DNA of 64,000 nucleotides. Origin: an uncultured Fidelibacterota bacterium (lineage in GTDB: Bacteria > Fidelibacterota > Marinisomatia > Marinisomatales > UBA1611). Shown piece after piece: positions 16,407 through 26,626 of the stretch. The first letter of the stretch is position 1. The number at the start of each line of letters is the position of its first letter. Under the pieces are notes generated by a model that was not told where the DNA came from, did no database searches, and saw only the letters and a program-made list of their open reading frames with translations. A program made the position numbers and the translations under genes. The stretch spans positions 1 to 64,000 of the forward strand of contig CALCSS010000050.1 in assembly GCA_937893835.1 (NCBI GenBank). Reading direction: 5' to 3'.

Positions 16407-17657
16407 TTATATCATTTTTTCATTTTTTGGGTCTTCAACTATAAAAAACATTATCAGAACACCTATCAACAAACTGACGACCAGGATATTCAAAGATAGT
16501 TCATAATTGCCACGCTTGACCAACCACCCAATCAAAACCATATAAAATAAAACAAAAGGTGCCAATATTGAATCAATTAGCGCCATATATGTCTTAGTAT
16601 CTCGTTTTGATGAAAAATCATAAATAAGATTCATTGCTGAAGGCATAAAGGCTCCTTGTCCTATGCCAATCGCTATGAATATCATATACACTCCATACAT
16701 ACCCCATGCAAACTTTGCAATTAACGCAGCAATTAAATGACCAACATATGCCAGTAGCATACTGTTTATATGACCATATCTGTCTCCAATTTTTCCAGCA
16801 AAATAACTAGAAATTGCAGCGCAAGTGACAGTGAGCACTGTAAATACACCAGCCTCACTCAAGGCAAAATTAAATTTATCCTGGCAGTAAACTGCATATA
16901 ACCCCATGCCGGGTAGACAGGCTGAATAAAAAATTCTAGAAAAAAGATATTTTTGAAAGTTTTGATGTTCCCTTACAATTTCTAAGGTATCTGAAATAAA
17001 TTGACCGACAGATAGATGCTTTTCACTTTTTTTCTTTTCTTTGATTCTAAATGGAAAGAAAAGAATCGTTCCCATCATTAAAGAAAAGAACAAAATAAAG
17101 AATCCAATTCCAAAGTTTCTTGGAAATTCAATACTAGATGATAATAAATAACTAAGAGCGATTCCCCCAACAAGGCTACCTAGACTATTAAATGCAAAGC
17201 CTAAGCCAAAGAATCGACCCCTGTGTGATCTTAGTGTGCCTTGATTCAAAAAATCTGTCCATATCGGAACGATTATACCAATTGAAAAAGCATAAAGAAT
17301 AAAATAGGTCAAATATGTTTTCCAGGCCTTGTCAACTATATTGGGTTCTATGATTGTGAAGGTAAACCCCATCATAAAGCTCACTGCTAAAATAATGCAA
17401 TGCACCATGATCACTGATCTTTTTATATTTTTTAAATTTCTACCCAATGCTGCACTAAATAGTGTTGGGATAGCTATTGCAATAGAGAAAACCCCAGCGG
17501 TTGATACTACTATGTATTCTGGAGCACTAAGTTCTCTTAGAAAAAGTGGCACCACAGCATAGAGAGTATGAAATGCGACACCAAAACCCCAAAAAAATTC
17601 ATGCGCCAGATTGTATCTGAGATTATGATTATGGTCTTTAATGGTAAAGTCATTCAC
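16407..17657 (-). CDS. Major facilitator superfamily transporter
   Basis: The 416-residue protein has about twelve hydrophobic segments in two halves joined by a charged loop (RIKEKKKSEKHLS, about 208-220). The half-repeat motif GKIGDRYGHINSM (about 288-300) corresponds to the MFS motif A between helices 8 and 9, and NQGTLRSHRGRFFGLGFAF (about 139-157) resembles the loop 4-5 Arg motif. The substrate cannot be predicted. It overlaps the start of the preceding EamA gene by eight bases, so the two transporters form one transcription unit. Confidence 0.85.
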   Translation of the reverse strand: MNDFTIKDHNHNLRYNLAHEFFWGFGVAFHTLYAVVPLFLRELSAPEYIVVSTAGVFSIAIAIPTLFSAALGRNLKNIKRSVIMVHCIILAVSFMMGFTFTIIEPNIVDKAWKTYLTYFILYAFSIGIIVPIWTDFLNQGTLRSHRGRFFGLGFAFNSLGSLVGGIALSYLLSSSIEFPRNFGIGFFILFFSLMMGTILFFPFRIKEKKKSEKHLSVGQFISDTLEIVREHQNFQKYLFSRIFYSACLPGMGLYAVYCQDKFNFALSEAGVFTVLTVTCAAISSYFAGKIGDRYGHINSMLLAYVGHLIAALIAKFAWGMYGVYMIFIAIGIGQGAFMPSAMNLIYDFSSKRDTKTYMALIDSILAPFVLFYMVLIGWLVKRGNYELSLNILVVSLLIGVLIMFFIVEDPKNEKMI

Positions 17658-18546
17658 TAGAACCTTCCTTTGTGAGAATGGCCATTGAAGCTAGAAGAAT
17701 GACAGCGCCAATTAATTGAATTGAACCAAGTGTTTTCCCCTTCAATGACCAATCCAAGAAAACCGCTGATAAAGGCCAAGCCAACTCATATATTGTTGTG
17801 TGGGAGGCAGGTAATTTTTGCAGACCGTAATAATACACTGATAAGGCAACTGTACCCGTAGAAAAAACAATGATTATAATGGTCTTATAATTTTCCACAT
17901 CCAGGGTAATTAGCTCTACCAGATTTGATGAAAAAATGATTATAAATATCGATATTATAGCTGTTATTAATAGTCTCAACCCCGCAACAGCCTCAAATGG
18001 AAGTTGTTTTAAGGCTTGTTTACCTAGCACAGTAGAACTACCCCAACAAAAAGAAGCCAACAATGCACATAAAGCGGCAATTAATGATTTGTCATTCCAA
18101 TCTACAATGGATTGATTCCCAAATGTCACAAGATAGCCACCAGACATTGCGATAAAGGCCAGCACAATGAAGCGTTTTGAGAGTTTTTCCTTAAGAATGA
18201 CCCCAGCAAGAGAAATAGCAAACAATGGTTGTAGTTTTTGAATTAGAACGACCACTGAAAGATCGATGTAATTCACATAACTCAATGCTTTTGTGTAAAA
18301 ATATGTCCCTAATACACCGCCACAGATTGAAATCCACAATATTGATATCCACCCTCTTTGTCCAAGCGCCTTAATTTTTGAAAAAGACCTAAATAGAAAT
18401 GGTAAAAAAAACAATGCACCTATGAGGTGTTCAAGAGAAACAATAACAAAGGGTGATATCAAGTATAGTTCTTGTCTTAAAAGGCCATCTAGGCTCCAGA
18501 GCAATGCTGCAAAAACAATTGCTAATGATGGTATGATTTTTTTCAA
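17650..18546 (-). CDS. EamA/DMT-family transporter
   Basis: The 298-residue product has ten predicted hydrophobic helices arranged as two EamA repeats (about 1-145 and 150-290). Family hallmarks are ALLWSLDGLLR at the start of repeat one, FYTKALSYV...VVLIQKLQPLF, and in repeat two FCWGSSTVLGKQAL and YELAWPLSAVFLDWSLKG. Members export metabolites such as amino acids or nucleotide precursors, but the substrate is not visible from sequence. It starts a two-gene unit with the MFS transporter. Confidence 0.88.
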   Translation of the reverse strand: MKKIIPSLAIVFAALLWSLDGLLRQELYLISPFVIVSLEHLIGALFFLPFLFRSFSKIKALGQRGWISILWISICGGVLGTYFYTKALSYVNYIDLSVVVLIQKLQPLFAISLAGVILKEKLSKRFIVLAFIAMSGGYLVTFGNQSIVDWNDKSLIAALCALLASFCWGSSTVLGKQALKQLPFEAVAGLRLLITAIISIFIIIFSSNLVELITLDVENYKTIIIIVFSTGTVALSVYYYGLQKLPASHTTIYELAWPLSAVFLDWSLKGKTLGSIQLIGAVILLASMAILTKEGSSE

Positions 18547-18591
18547 AATAATAAAGCGTCGTTTAAAATAGAATTAGTATCAATTATAATT

Positions 18592-19146
18592 TCAAGCTTG
18601 GCCTGAAATACCAAAAGTAGAACCTAGGTCTACACCTAGAGATTCAGCGGCATGTTTCCACATTTGTTTTGGCGGGACATTAAATACAAAGTCAGATGTA
18701 GTGGTTTGTATTAGCCAATCTCCATTTTCAATTTCTCTTTCTAGTTGTCCTGAAGACCAACCAGAATGTCCGAGCATTAATTTGAAAGGAGTTTTTTTAT
18801 TCTTTTTTAAATCCTCCAACACATCATTCCTACTGGTGATAGATATTGATTTCGATATAGATATTGATTCAGGTGACATATAATCTGAATGATGTAGGAT
18901 GATTCCCTTTTCAAGTAAAACGGGGCCACCAAAAAAAACATCATTAATGAATAGATCAAAAGAATCATCCATTGTAAATAATTTATCAAAAACCTTATTT
19001 AGTTCGGGAGTATTAAATTGTTTGTTGATGATTATACCCATTGCACCATCATTATTGTGTTCACATATATAAACCACCGATCTCGAGAAAAAAGGGTCAT
19101 TCATGTGTGGCATTGATATAAGGATTTGGTTTTTCAGTGAGCCCAT
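18592..19146 (-). CDS. YqgE/AlgH (UPF0301) family protein
   Basis: The 184-residue product matches UPF0301: LKNQILISMPHMNDPFFSRSV at the N-terminus (shown within residues 3-23), VVYICEHNNDGAMGIIINK, FFGGPV, LHHSDY and LMLGHSGWSSGQLEREI (about 141-157). The start at 19146 places MGSLKNQ first; a longer ATG start at 19164 adds six residues and looks less likely. AlgH was named for an effect on alginate synthesis in Pseudomonas, yet its biochemical role is unknown. It is divergent from uvrA. The identification as a family member is secure, the function is not. Confidence 0.9.
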   Translation of the reverse strand: MGSLKNQILISMPHMNDPFFSRSVVYICEHNNDGAMGIIINKQFNTPELNKVFDKLFTMDDSFDLFINDVFFGGPVLLEKGIILHHSDYMSPESISISKSISITSRNDVLEDLKKNKKTPFKLMLGHSGWSSGQLEREIENGDWLIQTTTSDFVFNVPPKQMWKHAAESLGVDLGSTFGISGQA

Positions 19147-19231
19147 ACTCCAAAATAAGACCACTGTTCTATTGTGTCAAGTTTTGTAATTGATGATTTT
19201 AAACCCCAAATCGTTTTAGGGTGGCATTTAT

Positions 19232-19249
19232 ATAGAATGTAAATTCTAT
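19232..19249. promoter_or_regulatory. Palindromic site upstream of uvrA
   Basis: ATAGAAT-GTAA-ATTCTAT has two perfect seven-base arms around a four-base spacer, 42 bases before the uvrA ATG. uvrA is an SOS gene in many bacteria, so a LexA-like operator is conceivable, but this does not match the well-known SOS boxes of E. coli or Bacillus. Confidence 0.35.
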
Positions 19250-19291
19250 GATGCCTATTATTTTCAATAATTCAGCAAAATTCAATTATAA

Positions 19292-22123
19292 ATGAAGTCT
19301 AAAAATAAAATTATTATAAAAGGTGCTCGGCAACATAATCTAAAAAATATCAGCATCGATATTCCCAGAGATAAATTGGTTGTTATTACAGGTTTGTCAG
19401 GTTCTGGAAAATCTTCATTGGCATTTGATACCATCTATGCCGAAGGTCAACGCAGATATGTAGAATCACTGTCCTCATATGCCAGACAATTTTTAGGTCT
19501 TATGGAAAAACCCGATATGGACTCGATAGAGGGCTTATCTCCAGCAATTTCAATAGAACAAAAGGCCACTGCGCGAAATCCAAGGTCAACCGTTGGGACC
19601 GTAACGGAAATACATGATTATTTCAGGCTTTTATATGCCCATATCGGAAAGCCGCACTGTTGGGAATGTGGAGAATTGGTCGAGAAACAAACAGTGCAGC
19701 AAATTGTAGATACCATCTTAAAGTTTAAATCTGGTTCAAAGATACATATTCTTGCTCCCGTGGTCCGTGGTCGAAAGGGTCAACACAAAAATATTATAGA
19801 ACGAATTCGTAAAGATGGGTTTTTAAGAATGCGAATTAATGGAAAGATTTTCCCCATTGATCAAAAACAAGATTTAAATAAAAATAAAAAACATTCAATT
19901 GAGGTTGTTATTGATAGATTGATATTGAACAATAAAATCAAAGAACGGTTAACAGAATCAATAGAACTTGCTCTTAAGGTTGGGTCGGGCTTGGTCATCA
20001 TCAATGAACTGCCAAATAAAGAGCATGTATTTTCTGAGGAATTTGCGTGTCCCGATTGTGAGGTTTCCATTGAAGAAATAGTACCTAGGATGTTCTCATT
20101 CAATTCCCCATATGGTGCATGTGAGGTATGCGATGGGTTAGGAGCACATATGGAAGTAGATCCCAATATGGTAGTTCCTGATAAATCAAAGAGTTTGATT
20201 CAAGGGGCTCTTGCTCCTTTGGGTGAACAACCACGAGGGAACTGGTATGGAAGCATTCTGAAAAGTCTTGCCCAGCACTATGACTTTAATTTTACAACAC
20301 CATGGATCAAATTAGAATCTACCATCCGCCACATGTTATTATATGGAACAGGTGATAAAAAATTTAAAATGGAATATTCTTCTAGTCGATGGACAGGAAC
20401 ATATTCTGGTGGCTGGGAAGGGGCTGTCAATAATCTTATGCGGCGCTATACACAAACAAAATCCCCCGGGATACGTGAATGGATAGAGCAGTTTATGAGT
20501 ATGCGACCATGTTCAAACTGCAAAGGATCAAGGCTAAAAGTTCAAACACTTGCAATTACGATTAACCAAATGAATATTGGTGAAATTTCATCAATGTCTG
20601 TAATTGAACTCAGTCATTTTTTTAATACACTCAAATTATCTAAAATAGAAAATGAAATCGCCGATCAAATCTTAAAAGAAATTTCACAAAGGTTAAGTTT
20701 TTTAAACAATGTTGGACTTGGTTATCTTACTCTGGATAGATCTGCTGTAACTCTTTCAGGTGGAGAAGCCCAAAGAATCAGATTGGCCACACAAATTGGG
20801 TCTCAACTTATGGGGGTTCTATATGTTTTAGATGAGCCATCCATTGGCCTTCACCCTAGAGACAACAATCGTTTACTTAATACCCTGAAGTCACTTCGCG
20901 ATATTGGGAATTCAATTTTAGTTGTTGAACATGACCAAGAAACTATAGAATCCGCTGATTATGTTATAGATATAGGCCCTGGCGCAGGTAAGAATGGAGG
21001 AGAAATAACCTTCGCCGGAACACCAGATGAAATTCTAAAATCTAATAAATCAATCACCGGGAGATATCTTGCTGGAAAGAAAGCAATAGATATACCATTG
21101 AAACGTAGAAACGGTCAAAATAAAAAAATAATTCTCAAAGGGGCCTCTGGTAATAATCTAAAAAATATTGACATAGAGATTCCCCTAGGTCGTTTCATTG
21201 CAATTACCGGAGTGTCGGGGAGTGGAAAAAGTACGCTAATCAACGAGACTCTATTTCCAATTTTATCCAAAGAATTGAATCGTTCTCGTTCATATCCATT
21301 AGATTATGATTCCATAGATGGTTTAGGATACGTTGATAAGGTTGTTGAGATTGATCAAAAACCAATTGGTCGCACCCCGAGGTCCAATCCTGCAACATAT
21401 ACTGGAGTTTTTACACATATTCGTGATTTGTTTGCAAAATTAGAAGAATCAAAAATTAGAGGTTATAAACCCGGGAGATTTTCATTCAATGTAAAAGGAG
21501 GAAGATGTGAATCCTGCCAAGGTGATGGAATAATAAAAATTGAAATGAACTTTCTTCCAGACGTATATGTAACATGTGAGGTTTGTGAGGGGAAAAGGTA
21601 CAATAGAGAGACCCTTGAGGTTAAGTATAAGGGCAAATCGATATCAGAGATATTAGATATGCCAGTAATAGAGTCTTTAGAATTTTTTAGTTCAATTCCT
21701 AGTATAAAAAAGAAACTGCAAACCCTAAACGATGTCGGCCTTGGCTATATTCACCTTGGTCAACAAGCGACAACCTTATCAGGAGGGGAGGCACAAAGGG
21801 TCAAGCTTTCAACTGAACTTTCAAAGACATCTACATCTAAGACTCTTTATATTTTAGATGAACCAACAACAGGATTGCATTTTGAAGATATACGGATGTT
21901 ATTAAAAATGTTACAACACCTAGTAGATCGAAAGAATACAGTAATAGTGATTGAACACAATCTAGATGTGATCAAAACCGTAGATTGGGTAATTGATCTA
22001 GGGCCTGAGGGGGGAGACGGTGGTGGAGAGATTGTTACAGTTGGGACACCAGAACATATTGCATCATCAACAAAGTCTTTTACGGGTTCTTTTTTAAAGC
22101 AGATTTTGAAAAAAAAGGAATAA
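19292..22123 (+). CDS. uvrA: Excinuclease ABC subunit A
   Basis: UvrA is the damage-recognition ATPase of nucleotide excision repair; a dimer loads UvrB. The 943 residues carry two ABC ATPase halves: Walker A GLSGSGKSS (about 34-42) with signature LSGGEAQRIRLA (about 489-500), and Walker A GVSGSGKST (about 640-648) with LSGGEAQRVKLS (about 829-840). Zinc-module cysteines are present: CWECGE near 123, CPDC and CEVCDG between about 253 and 283, CSNCKG near 408, and CESCQG/CEVCEG from about 739. Length is normal. It is divergent from yqgE and followed four bases later by the transketolase-like gene. Confidence 0.98.
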   Translation: MKSKNKIIIKGARQHNLKNISIDIPRDKLVVITGLSGSGKSSLAFDTIYAEGQRRYVESLSSYARQFLGLMEKPDMDSIEGLSPAISIEQKATARNPRSTVGTVTEIHDYFRLLYAHIGKPHCWECGELVEKQTVQQIVDTILKFKSGSKIHILAPVVRGRKGQHKNIIERIRKDGFLRMRINGKIFPIDQKQDLNKNKKHSIEVVIDRLILNNKIKERLTESIELALKVGSGLVIINELPNKEHVFSEEFACPDCEVSIEEIVPRMFSFNSPYGACEVCDGLGAHMEVDPNMVVPDKSKSLIQGALAPLGEQPRGNWYGSILKSLAQHYDFNFTTPWIKLESTIRHMLLYGTGDKKFKMEYSSSRWTGTYSGGWEGAVNNLMRRYTQTKSPGIREWIEQFMSMRPCSNCKGSRLKVQTLAITINQMNIGEISSMSVIELSHFFNTLKLSKIENEIADQILKEISQRLSFLNNVGLGYLTLDRSAVTLSGGEAQRIRLATQIGSQLMGVLYVLDEPSIGLHPRDNNRLLNTLKSLRDIGNSILVVEHDQETIESADYVIDIGPGAGKNGGEITFAGTPDEILKSNKSITGRYLAGKKAIDIPLKRRNGQNKKIILKGASGNNLKNIDIEIPLGRFIAITGVSGSGKSTLINETLFPILSKELNRSRSYPLDYDSIDGLGYVDKVVEIDQKPIGRTPRSNPATYTGVFTHIRDLFAKLEESKIRGYKPGRFSFNVKGGRCESCQGDGIIKIEMNFLPDVYVTCEVCEGKRYNRETLEVKYKGKSISEILDMPVIESLEFFSSIPSIKKKLQTLNDVGLGYIHLGQQATTLSGGEAQRVKLSTELSKTSTSKTLYILDEPTTGLHFEDIRMLLKMLQHLVDRKNTVIVIEHNLDVIKTVDWVIDLGPEGGDGGGEIVTVGTPEHIASSTKSFTGSFLKQILKKKE

Positions 22124-22127
22124 TTCC

Positions 22128-24440
22128 ATGAAGTCACCTAGCATATTAAAAAATGAATTTAAATATTGGGAGATTACAAAAGACCTAGTAGATCAGTGTA
22201 TCGATATAATGCTCAATTTGAGACAGAGCGGACACCCTGGCGGTTCGCGGTCCAAGGTTCATGCTATGGTATCAACACTTTTATCAGGAGCAATGAGATG
22301 GGATATTCGAGATACGGGGAAAAGATTTGCCGATAGATTTGTTTTGGTAGCAGGGCATTGTAATCCTGTGGTATATGCTACCCTAGCTGTATTAAATCAG
22401 TCACTCAGAATCAAATATGCACAAACAGGGGAAAGTCAGTATCAAAATTTTCAAGGACCCAAGTTTCAACTAGTATGGGAGGACTTACTCACTCTCAGAC
22501 AAAGTGGGGGGCTCCCAGGTCATGCTGAAATGGAAGGGAAAACCTTGTTCTTTAAGGCCAACACAGGGCCTAGCGGACATGGATCCCCATTTGCAGCGGG
22601 GGCTGCTCTTGCATTGAAATATTCTGGCGTTCCCGATGTTAAGGTATTTGCATTCGAGGGAGAAGGAGGATTTACAACTGGCGCAAGTCATGAAACGATC
22701 AATTCTGCCTGGGGCCTTGGGCTTGATAATTTGGTATATTTTTTGGATTGGAATGATTATGGCATAGATAACCGTCCTTTTAGTTCAATCATGTATGGCG
22801 ACCCAGACGATTGGTTTGGTTCCCATGGATGGCACGTAGAGGGAGTCCAAAATGGTGAGGACTGGAGCGAAATAACAAATGCTTATTATCGGCTATTGGT
22901 AGACAACCATAAAACAAACATACCAAAAGTAATCTATAGCAAAACAAGAAAGGGACGAGGATATCATATTTATGATAGTAAAAGCCATGGTGCAGCGCAC
23001 AAAAGAAACTCAAAGTTGTTTTGGAAAACAAAAAAAGACTTTTCAGATAAATACAATGTTCATTTTGATGGATTTGGAGAAGCCGCCGCCGATAATTGGG
23101 ATGGACAACTAGAGCAGGCTCAAGCAATGTTCCAAACCATATTCGAGGTAATGTCAGATAATCAAGAGTATGTGGATTATTTGGCAGATCGATTAGTTGA
23201 GCTTGGAGAGTCAGTACCAAATAAAATAAAAAGTTGCTTGATCAATCCAACTATTGAAACCAATGAAAAGTCCGTTTTTGATCTTAATTCATTGCCAGAA
23301 GATATTTTTGCTAAACCTGGAGAGTCAATTCCCAATCGCGTTGGGTTTTCAAAATATGCAAGTTTTTTAAACACATCGTATGAAGATAAATATGGTCGGC
23401 CCCTTGTATTGGCTATGAGTGCGGACCTAGCAGACTCAACAAATATTTCCGGGTTTGCTAAAGATTACAGATCAAATAAGGACAAAGGGCTTTATGATAA
23501 AATACACAATGTAGGAAGCCCACTATTCCCTCAAGGAATCACAGAATTCACAAATGCGGGGATGATGGCAGGTGCTGCAACTGTTAATTTTTCTGAAAAT
23601 GCCTATGAGAGCTTTCATGGTTTTTTTGGAGCAACTAGCACATATGGTTCTTTTAGTTATCTTAAATATGGTCCATTAAGATTATTTAGTCAAATTGCCC
23701 AAGACTCTAATTTGAAAGTGGGGAAGTTTATTTGGGTGGTTGGACATTCGGGGCCTGAGACAGCAGAAGACAGCAGAACGCACTTTGGCATTTTTGCCCC
23801 CGGTGTAACACAACTTTTTCCAGAGGGGCATATAATTAATCTGCATCCCTGGGAACACAATGAAGTAGCACCATGTCTTTCTGCGGCCCTTGAAACCGAG
23901 GTTCCAATAATCGCTATTCATCTAACAAGGCCTCCAATTATTATTCCAGATCGTGAGGCATTGAATATTGCACCCCACCTAGATGCATCAAAGGGAGCAT
24001 ATATAATACAGGATTTTGATCAAGAAAAAGAAAAAAAAGGAATTGTAATTGTTAGAGGTACAAGTTCCACAAATTCTTTAATTCAAATTCTCCCACTCAT
24101 AAAGGAGAATGGTATAAACATAAAAATAATAGCAGCTATAAGCTGGGAGCTATTTAAAAGACAAGACAGGGACTATCGTGAGCTTGTTGTTGCACCTAAT
24201 GAGTGGGCTGATGCAATGATTATTACAAATAGCGCAATCAGTTTAATGCATAATTGGATCACAAATTCAGTAGTTAAAAAATATTCAATGTCTCCTGACC
24301 ATGATAACCAATGGAGAACTGGAGGAAGCATAGAACAAATAGTTGCTGAATCTCAATTAGATCCAGAGAGTTTATTGAAGGGAATTAAAGTATTTGTAAA
24401 AAATAGATCACAGAGATTGTCTTCAATTCAAATAACTTAA
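22128..24440 (+). CDS. Transketolase-like thiamine-diphosphate enzyme
   Basis: The 770-residue protein has transketolase architecture. The N-terminal PP domain includes SGHPGGSRS (about 34-42), GLPGHAEM, NTGPSGHGSPFAAGAALA (about 145-162) and GEGGFTTGASHETINSAW (about 178-195) where the diphosphate-binding GDG motif reads GEG, followed by DWNDYGID (about 207-214). The Pyr domain has AMSADLADSTNISGFA, matching the SADLxxS region with the conserved Glu/Asp neighbourhood, and a C-terminal domain follows. It is about 100 residues longer than ordinary transketolases. It could be a divergent transketolase or a related ketol-transfer or decarboxylase-type enzyme. It follows uvrA closely, which says nothing about its substrate. 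Confidence 0.78.
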   Translation: MKSPSILKNEFKYWEITKDLVDQCIDIMLNLRQSGHPGGSRSKVHAMVSTLLSGAMRWDIRDTGKRFADRFVLVAGHCNPVVYATLAVLNQSLRIKYAQTGESQYQNFQGPKFQLVWEDLLTLRQSGGLPGHAEMEGKTLFFKANTGPSGHGSPFAAGAALALKYSGVPDVKVFAFEGEGGFTTGASHETINSAWGLGLDNLVYFLDWNDYGIDNRPFSSIMYGDPDDWFGSHGWHVEGVQNGEDWSEITNAYYRLLVDNHKTNIPKVIYSKTRKGRGYHIYDSKSHGAAHKRNSKLFWKTKKDFSDKYNVHFDGFGEAAADNWDGQLEQAQAMFQTIFEVMSDNQEYVDYLADRLVELGESVPNKIKSCLINPTIETNEKSVFDLNSLPEDIFAKPGESIPNRVGFSKYASFLNTSYEDKYGRPLVLAMSADLADSTNISGFAKDYRSNKDKGLYDKIHNVGSPLFPQGITEFTNAGMMAGAATVNFSENAYESFHGFFGATSTYGSFSYLKYGPLRLFSQIAQDSNLKVGKFIWVVGHSGPETAEDSRTHFGIFAPGVTQLFPEGHIINLHPWEHNEVAPCLSAALETEVPIIAIHLTRPPIIIPDREALNIAPHLDASKGAYIIQDFDQEKEKKGIVIVRGTSSTNSLIQILPLIKENGINIKIIAAISWELFKRQDRDYRELVVAPNEWADAMIITNSAISLMHNWITNSVVKKYSMSPDHDNQWRTGGSIEQIVAESQLDPESLLKGIKVFVKNRSQRLSSIQIT

Positions 24441-24549
24441 AATGCAAATGAATGTGAAAAATATAAAATTCTTTTGAAATCTTTACGTCGGCTATTTCAA
24501 ATCGTATCTTTTGAGTCGGATTTAAATTGATTTATATTCATTTAAATAA

Positions 24550-25578
24550 ATGACAGAAATTCATATAACAGACCCAACCCCACTTGATGAAGATATTGCT
24601 ATTGAAAAATCATTACGTCCTTCAAGGTTTGATGAATTTATTGGTCAAAAGAAACTTGTAGAAAATCTCAAATTATATATTGAGGCTGCTAATAAACGTG
24701 GAGAAGCATTAGACCACGTACTCCTTTTTGGCCCACCAGGATTGGGGAAAACGACACTGGCGACCATTGTATCAAAGGAACTTGATTCTAGTATTAAGCA
24801 TGCATCGGGTCCTATTGTTGAACGTGCGGGTGATCTCGCTGGCATGATCACAAATCTTGCCTATAGAGATGTCTTTTTTATTGATGAGATTCATCGTCTT
24901 AATAGTGTTGTAGAGGAGTACCTATATTCAGCTATGGAGGACTTTACCATTGATATCATGATAGATAAAGGACCAAGCGCTCGTAGTGTTCAATTAAATA
25001 TAGACCCTTTTACTCTCATTGGTGCAACAACTCGATTAGGGAATCTCACATCTCCATTGCGTGATAGGTTTGGTGTTGTTCTCAGAGTTGATTATTATGA
25101 AACTGAAGAATTATTTCATATTATTAATCGGTCTGCAGAAATCTTGGAAGTTAAAATTAATGATGAAGGTGCGATGGAACTTGCAAGTCGTAGTCGCGGG
25201 ACACCGAGAATTGCAAATCGTATACTAAGACGTGCAAGAGACTATGCTGAGGTAAGGGCTAAAGGTAAAATAGATCTTGAGGTCGCTAGAGCATCACTTA
25301 ATAAATTAGGCATAGATGAAATAGGCCTAGATGAAATGGATAGGAAAATTTTAACAATTATTATTGAGCAATTTTCAGGAGGACCAGTAGGCTTGAAATC
25401 TCTTGCGGTCGCAGTGGGGGAAGATTCTACAACAATAGAAGATGTTTATGAGCCATTCTTAATTAAAGAAGGTTTTATAATGAGAACTTCAAGAGGTAGA
25501 CTTGCACAGGATGCGGCATACGATTTACTAGGAAAACAAAAAATCACAGATCAACAAAGGTTATTTAATGATAGATAA
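24550..25578 (+). CDS. ruvB: Holliday junction branch migration helicase subunit B
   Basis: RuvB is the AAA+ motor that drives Holliday junction branch migration with RuvA. The 342 residues have LRPSRFDEFIGQ (about 22-33), Walker A GPPGLGKTT (about 61-69), Walker B IDEIHRL (about 111-117), the sensor block IGATTRLGNLTSPLRDRFG (shown within about 157-175) and the winged-helix C-terminus with EPFLIKEGFIMRTSRGR. It overlaps queA by 11 bases, a common gene pairing. ruvA and ruvC are not in the window. Confidence 0.98.
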   Translation: MTEIHITDPTPLDEDIAIEKSLRPSRFDEFIGQKKLVENLKLYIEAANKRGEALDHVLLFGPPGLGKTTLATIVSKELDSSIKHASGPIVERAGDLAGMITNLAYRDVFFIDEIHRLNSVVEEYLYSAMEDFTIDIMIDKGPSARSVQLNIDPFTLIGATTRLGNLTSPLRDRFGVVLRVDYYETEELFHIINRSAEILEVKINDEGAMELASRSRGTPRIANRILRRARDYAEVRAKGKIDLEVARASLNKLGIDEIGLDEMDRKILTIIIEQFSGGPVGLKSLAVAVGEDSTTIEDVYEPFLIKEGFIMRTSRGRLAQDAAYDLLGKQKITDQQRLFNDR

Positions 25579-26620
25579 AAAAAAGAAATACAAATTAGGT
25601 GATTTCAATTATAAACTACCAAAGACGTTTATAGCACAACACCCTGAAGCGAGAAGAGACTATTCAAAACTAATGGTGGTTCATCGTGATACGGGTGAGA
25701 TTGAACACAAAAAATTTTATAATATTACAGATTATATGAGAAAAAACGACCTCCTTATACTAAATAATACAAAGGTGTTCCCAGCTCGCCTTTTTGCAAC
25801 TAAAGATCGTACAGATGCAAAGGTAGAAGTATTTCTCTTGAGAGAATTGTCAAATGACCTGTGGGAAGTTATGGTCAAGCCTGCTCGTAAAGTTCGAATT
25901 GGAAACAAATTGGTTTTTACGTCAAAACTCATGTGCGATGTCATTGACAATACAGTATCAGGGGGCAGGGTTGTCCGATTTGAATATGATGGAGATAATT
26001 TTGATAAAATGATTGACCGGATAGGGAGGCCACCCCTGCCCCCTTACATCAATAGAGATGCTGATAAAAATGATAAAAAAAGATATCAAACTATATATGC
26101 ATCCCAACGTGGTGCAGTTGCAGCACCAACAGCTGGATTGCATTTTACAGATGGGTTGATAAAAAAGGCCAAAGACAAAGGAATCAAGATTGAAACCGTA
26201 ACTCTTCACATAGGCTTAGGCACCTTCAGACCTGTTCAAGTAGAGGATTTAAACCGGCACCAAATGGATTCTGAATATTTTGAGGTTTCACCGCAAACCT
26301 CCATGGCAATTAACCAAGCGCGTAAACGTCATCGAAAAATTATTGCCGTTGGCACATCAACGGTCAGAGCCCTGGAAACAATCGCCATTTCAGGATTTCA
26401 AGTCACGCCAAAAAGAGGTTGGACAGATAAATTTATCTATCCACCCTACGAATATAAAATGGTTGATAAAATGATAACAAATTTTCATACACCTCAATCA
26501 ACACTTCTAATGATGGTAAGTGCTTTTGCTGGAAGGAAACTCATAAAAAAAGCCTACTTAGAAGCAAAAAAGAATGATTATCGCTTTCTGAGTTATGGCG
26601 ATGCAATGATAATAGTCTAG
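25568..26620 (+). CDS. queA: S-adenosylmethionine:tRNA ribosyltransferase-isomerase
   Basis: QueA transfers and isomerises the ribosyl group of SAM onto preQ1-modified tRNA to give epoxyqueuosine. The 350 residues include YKLPKTFIAQHPEARRD (about 13-30), NNTKVFPARLFA (about 62-73), RPPLPPYI, the block YQTIYASQRGAVAAPTAGLHF (shown within about 176-196), and late TNFHTPQSTLLMMVSAFAG (about 306-324). It overlaps ruvB by 11 bases and is followed six bases later by ispD, so it lies inside a translationally tight operon. Confidence 0.97.
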   Translation: MIDKKKKYKLGDFNYKLPKTFIAQHPEARRDYSKLMVVHRDTGEIEHKKFYNITDYMRKNDLLILNNTKVFPARLFATKDRTDAKVEVFLLRELSNDLWEVMVKPARKVRIGNKLVFTSKLMCDVIDNTVSGGRVVRFEYDGDNFDKMIDRIGRPPLPPYINRDADKNDKKRYQTIYASQRGAVAAPTAGLHFTDGLIKKAKDKGIKIETVTLHIGLGTFRPVQVEDLNRHQMDSEYFEVSPQTSMAINQARKRHRKIIAVGTSTVRALETIAISGFQVTPKRGWTDKFIYPPYEYKMVDKMITNFHTPQSTLLMMVSAFAGRKLIKKAYLEAKKNDYRFLSYGDAMIIV

Positions 26621-26626
26621 TCTTTC

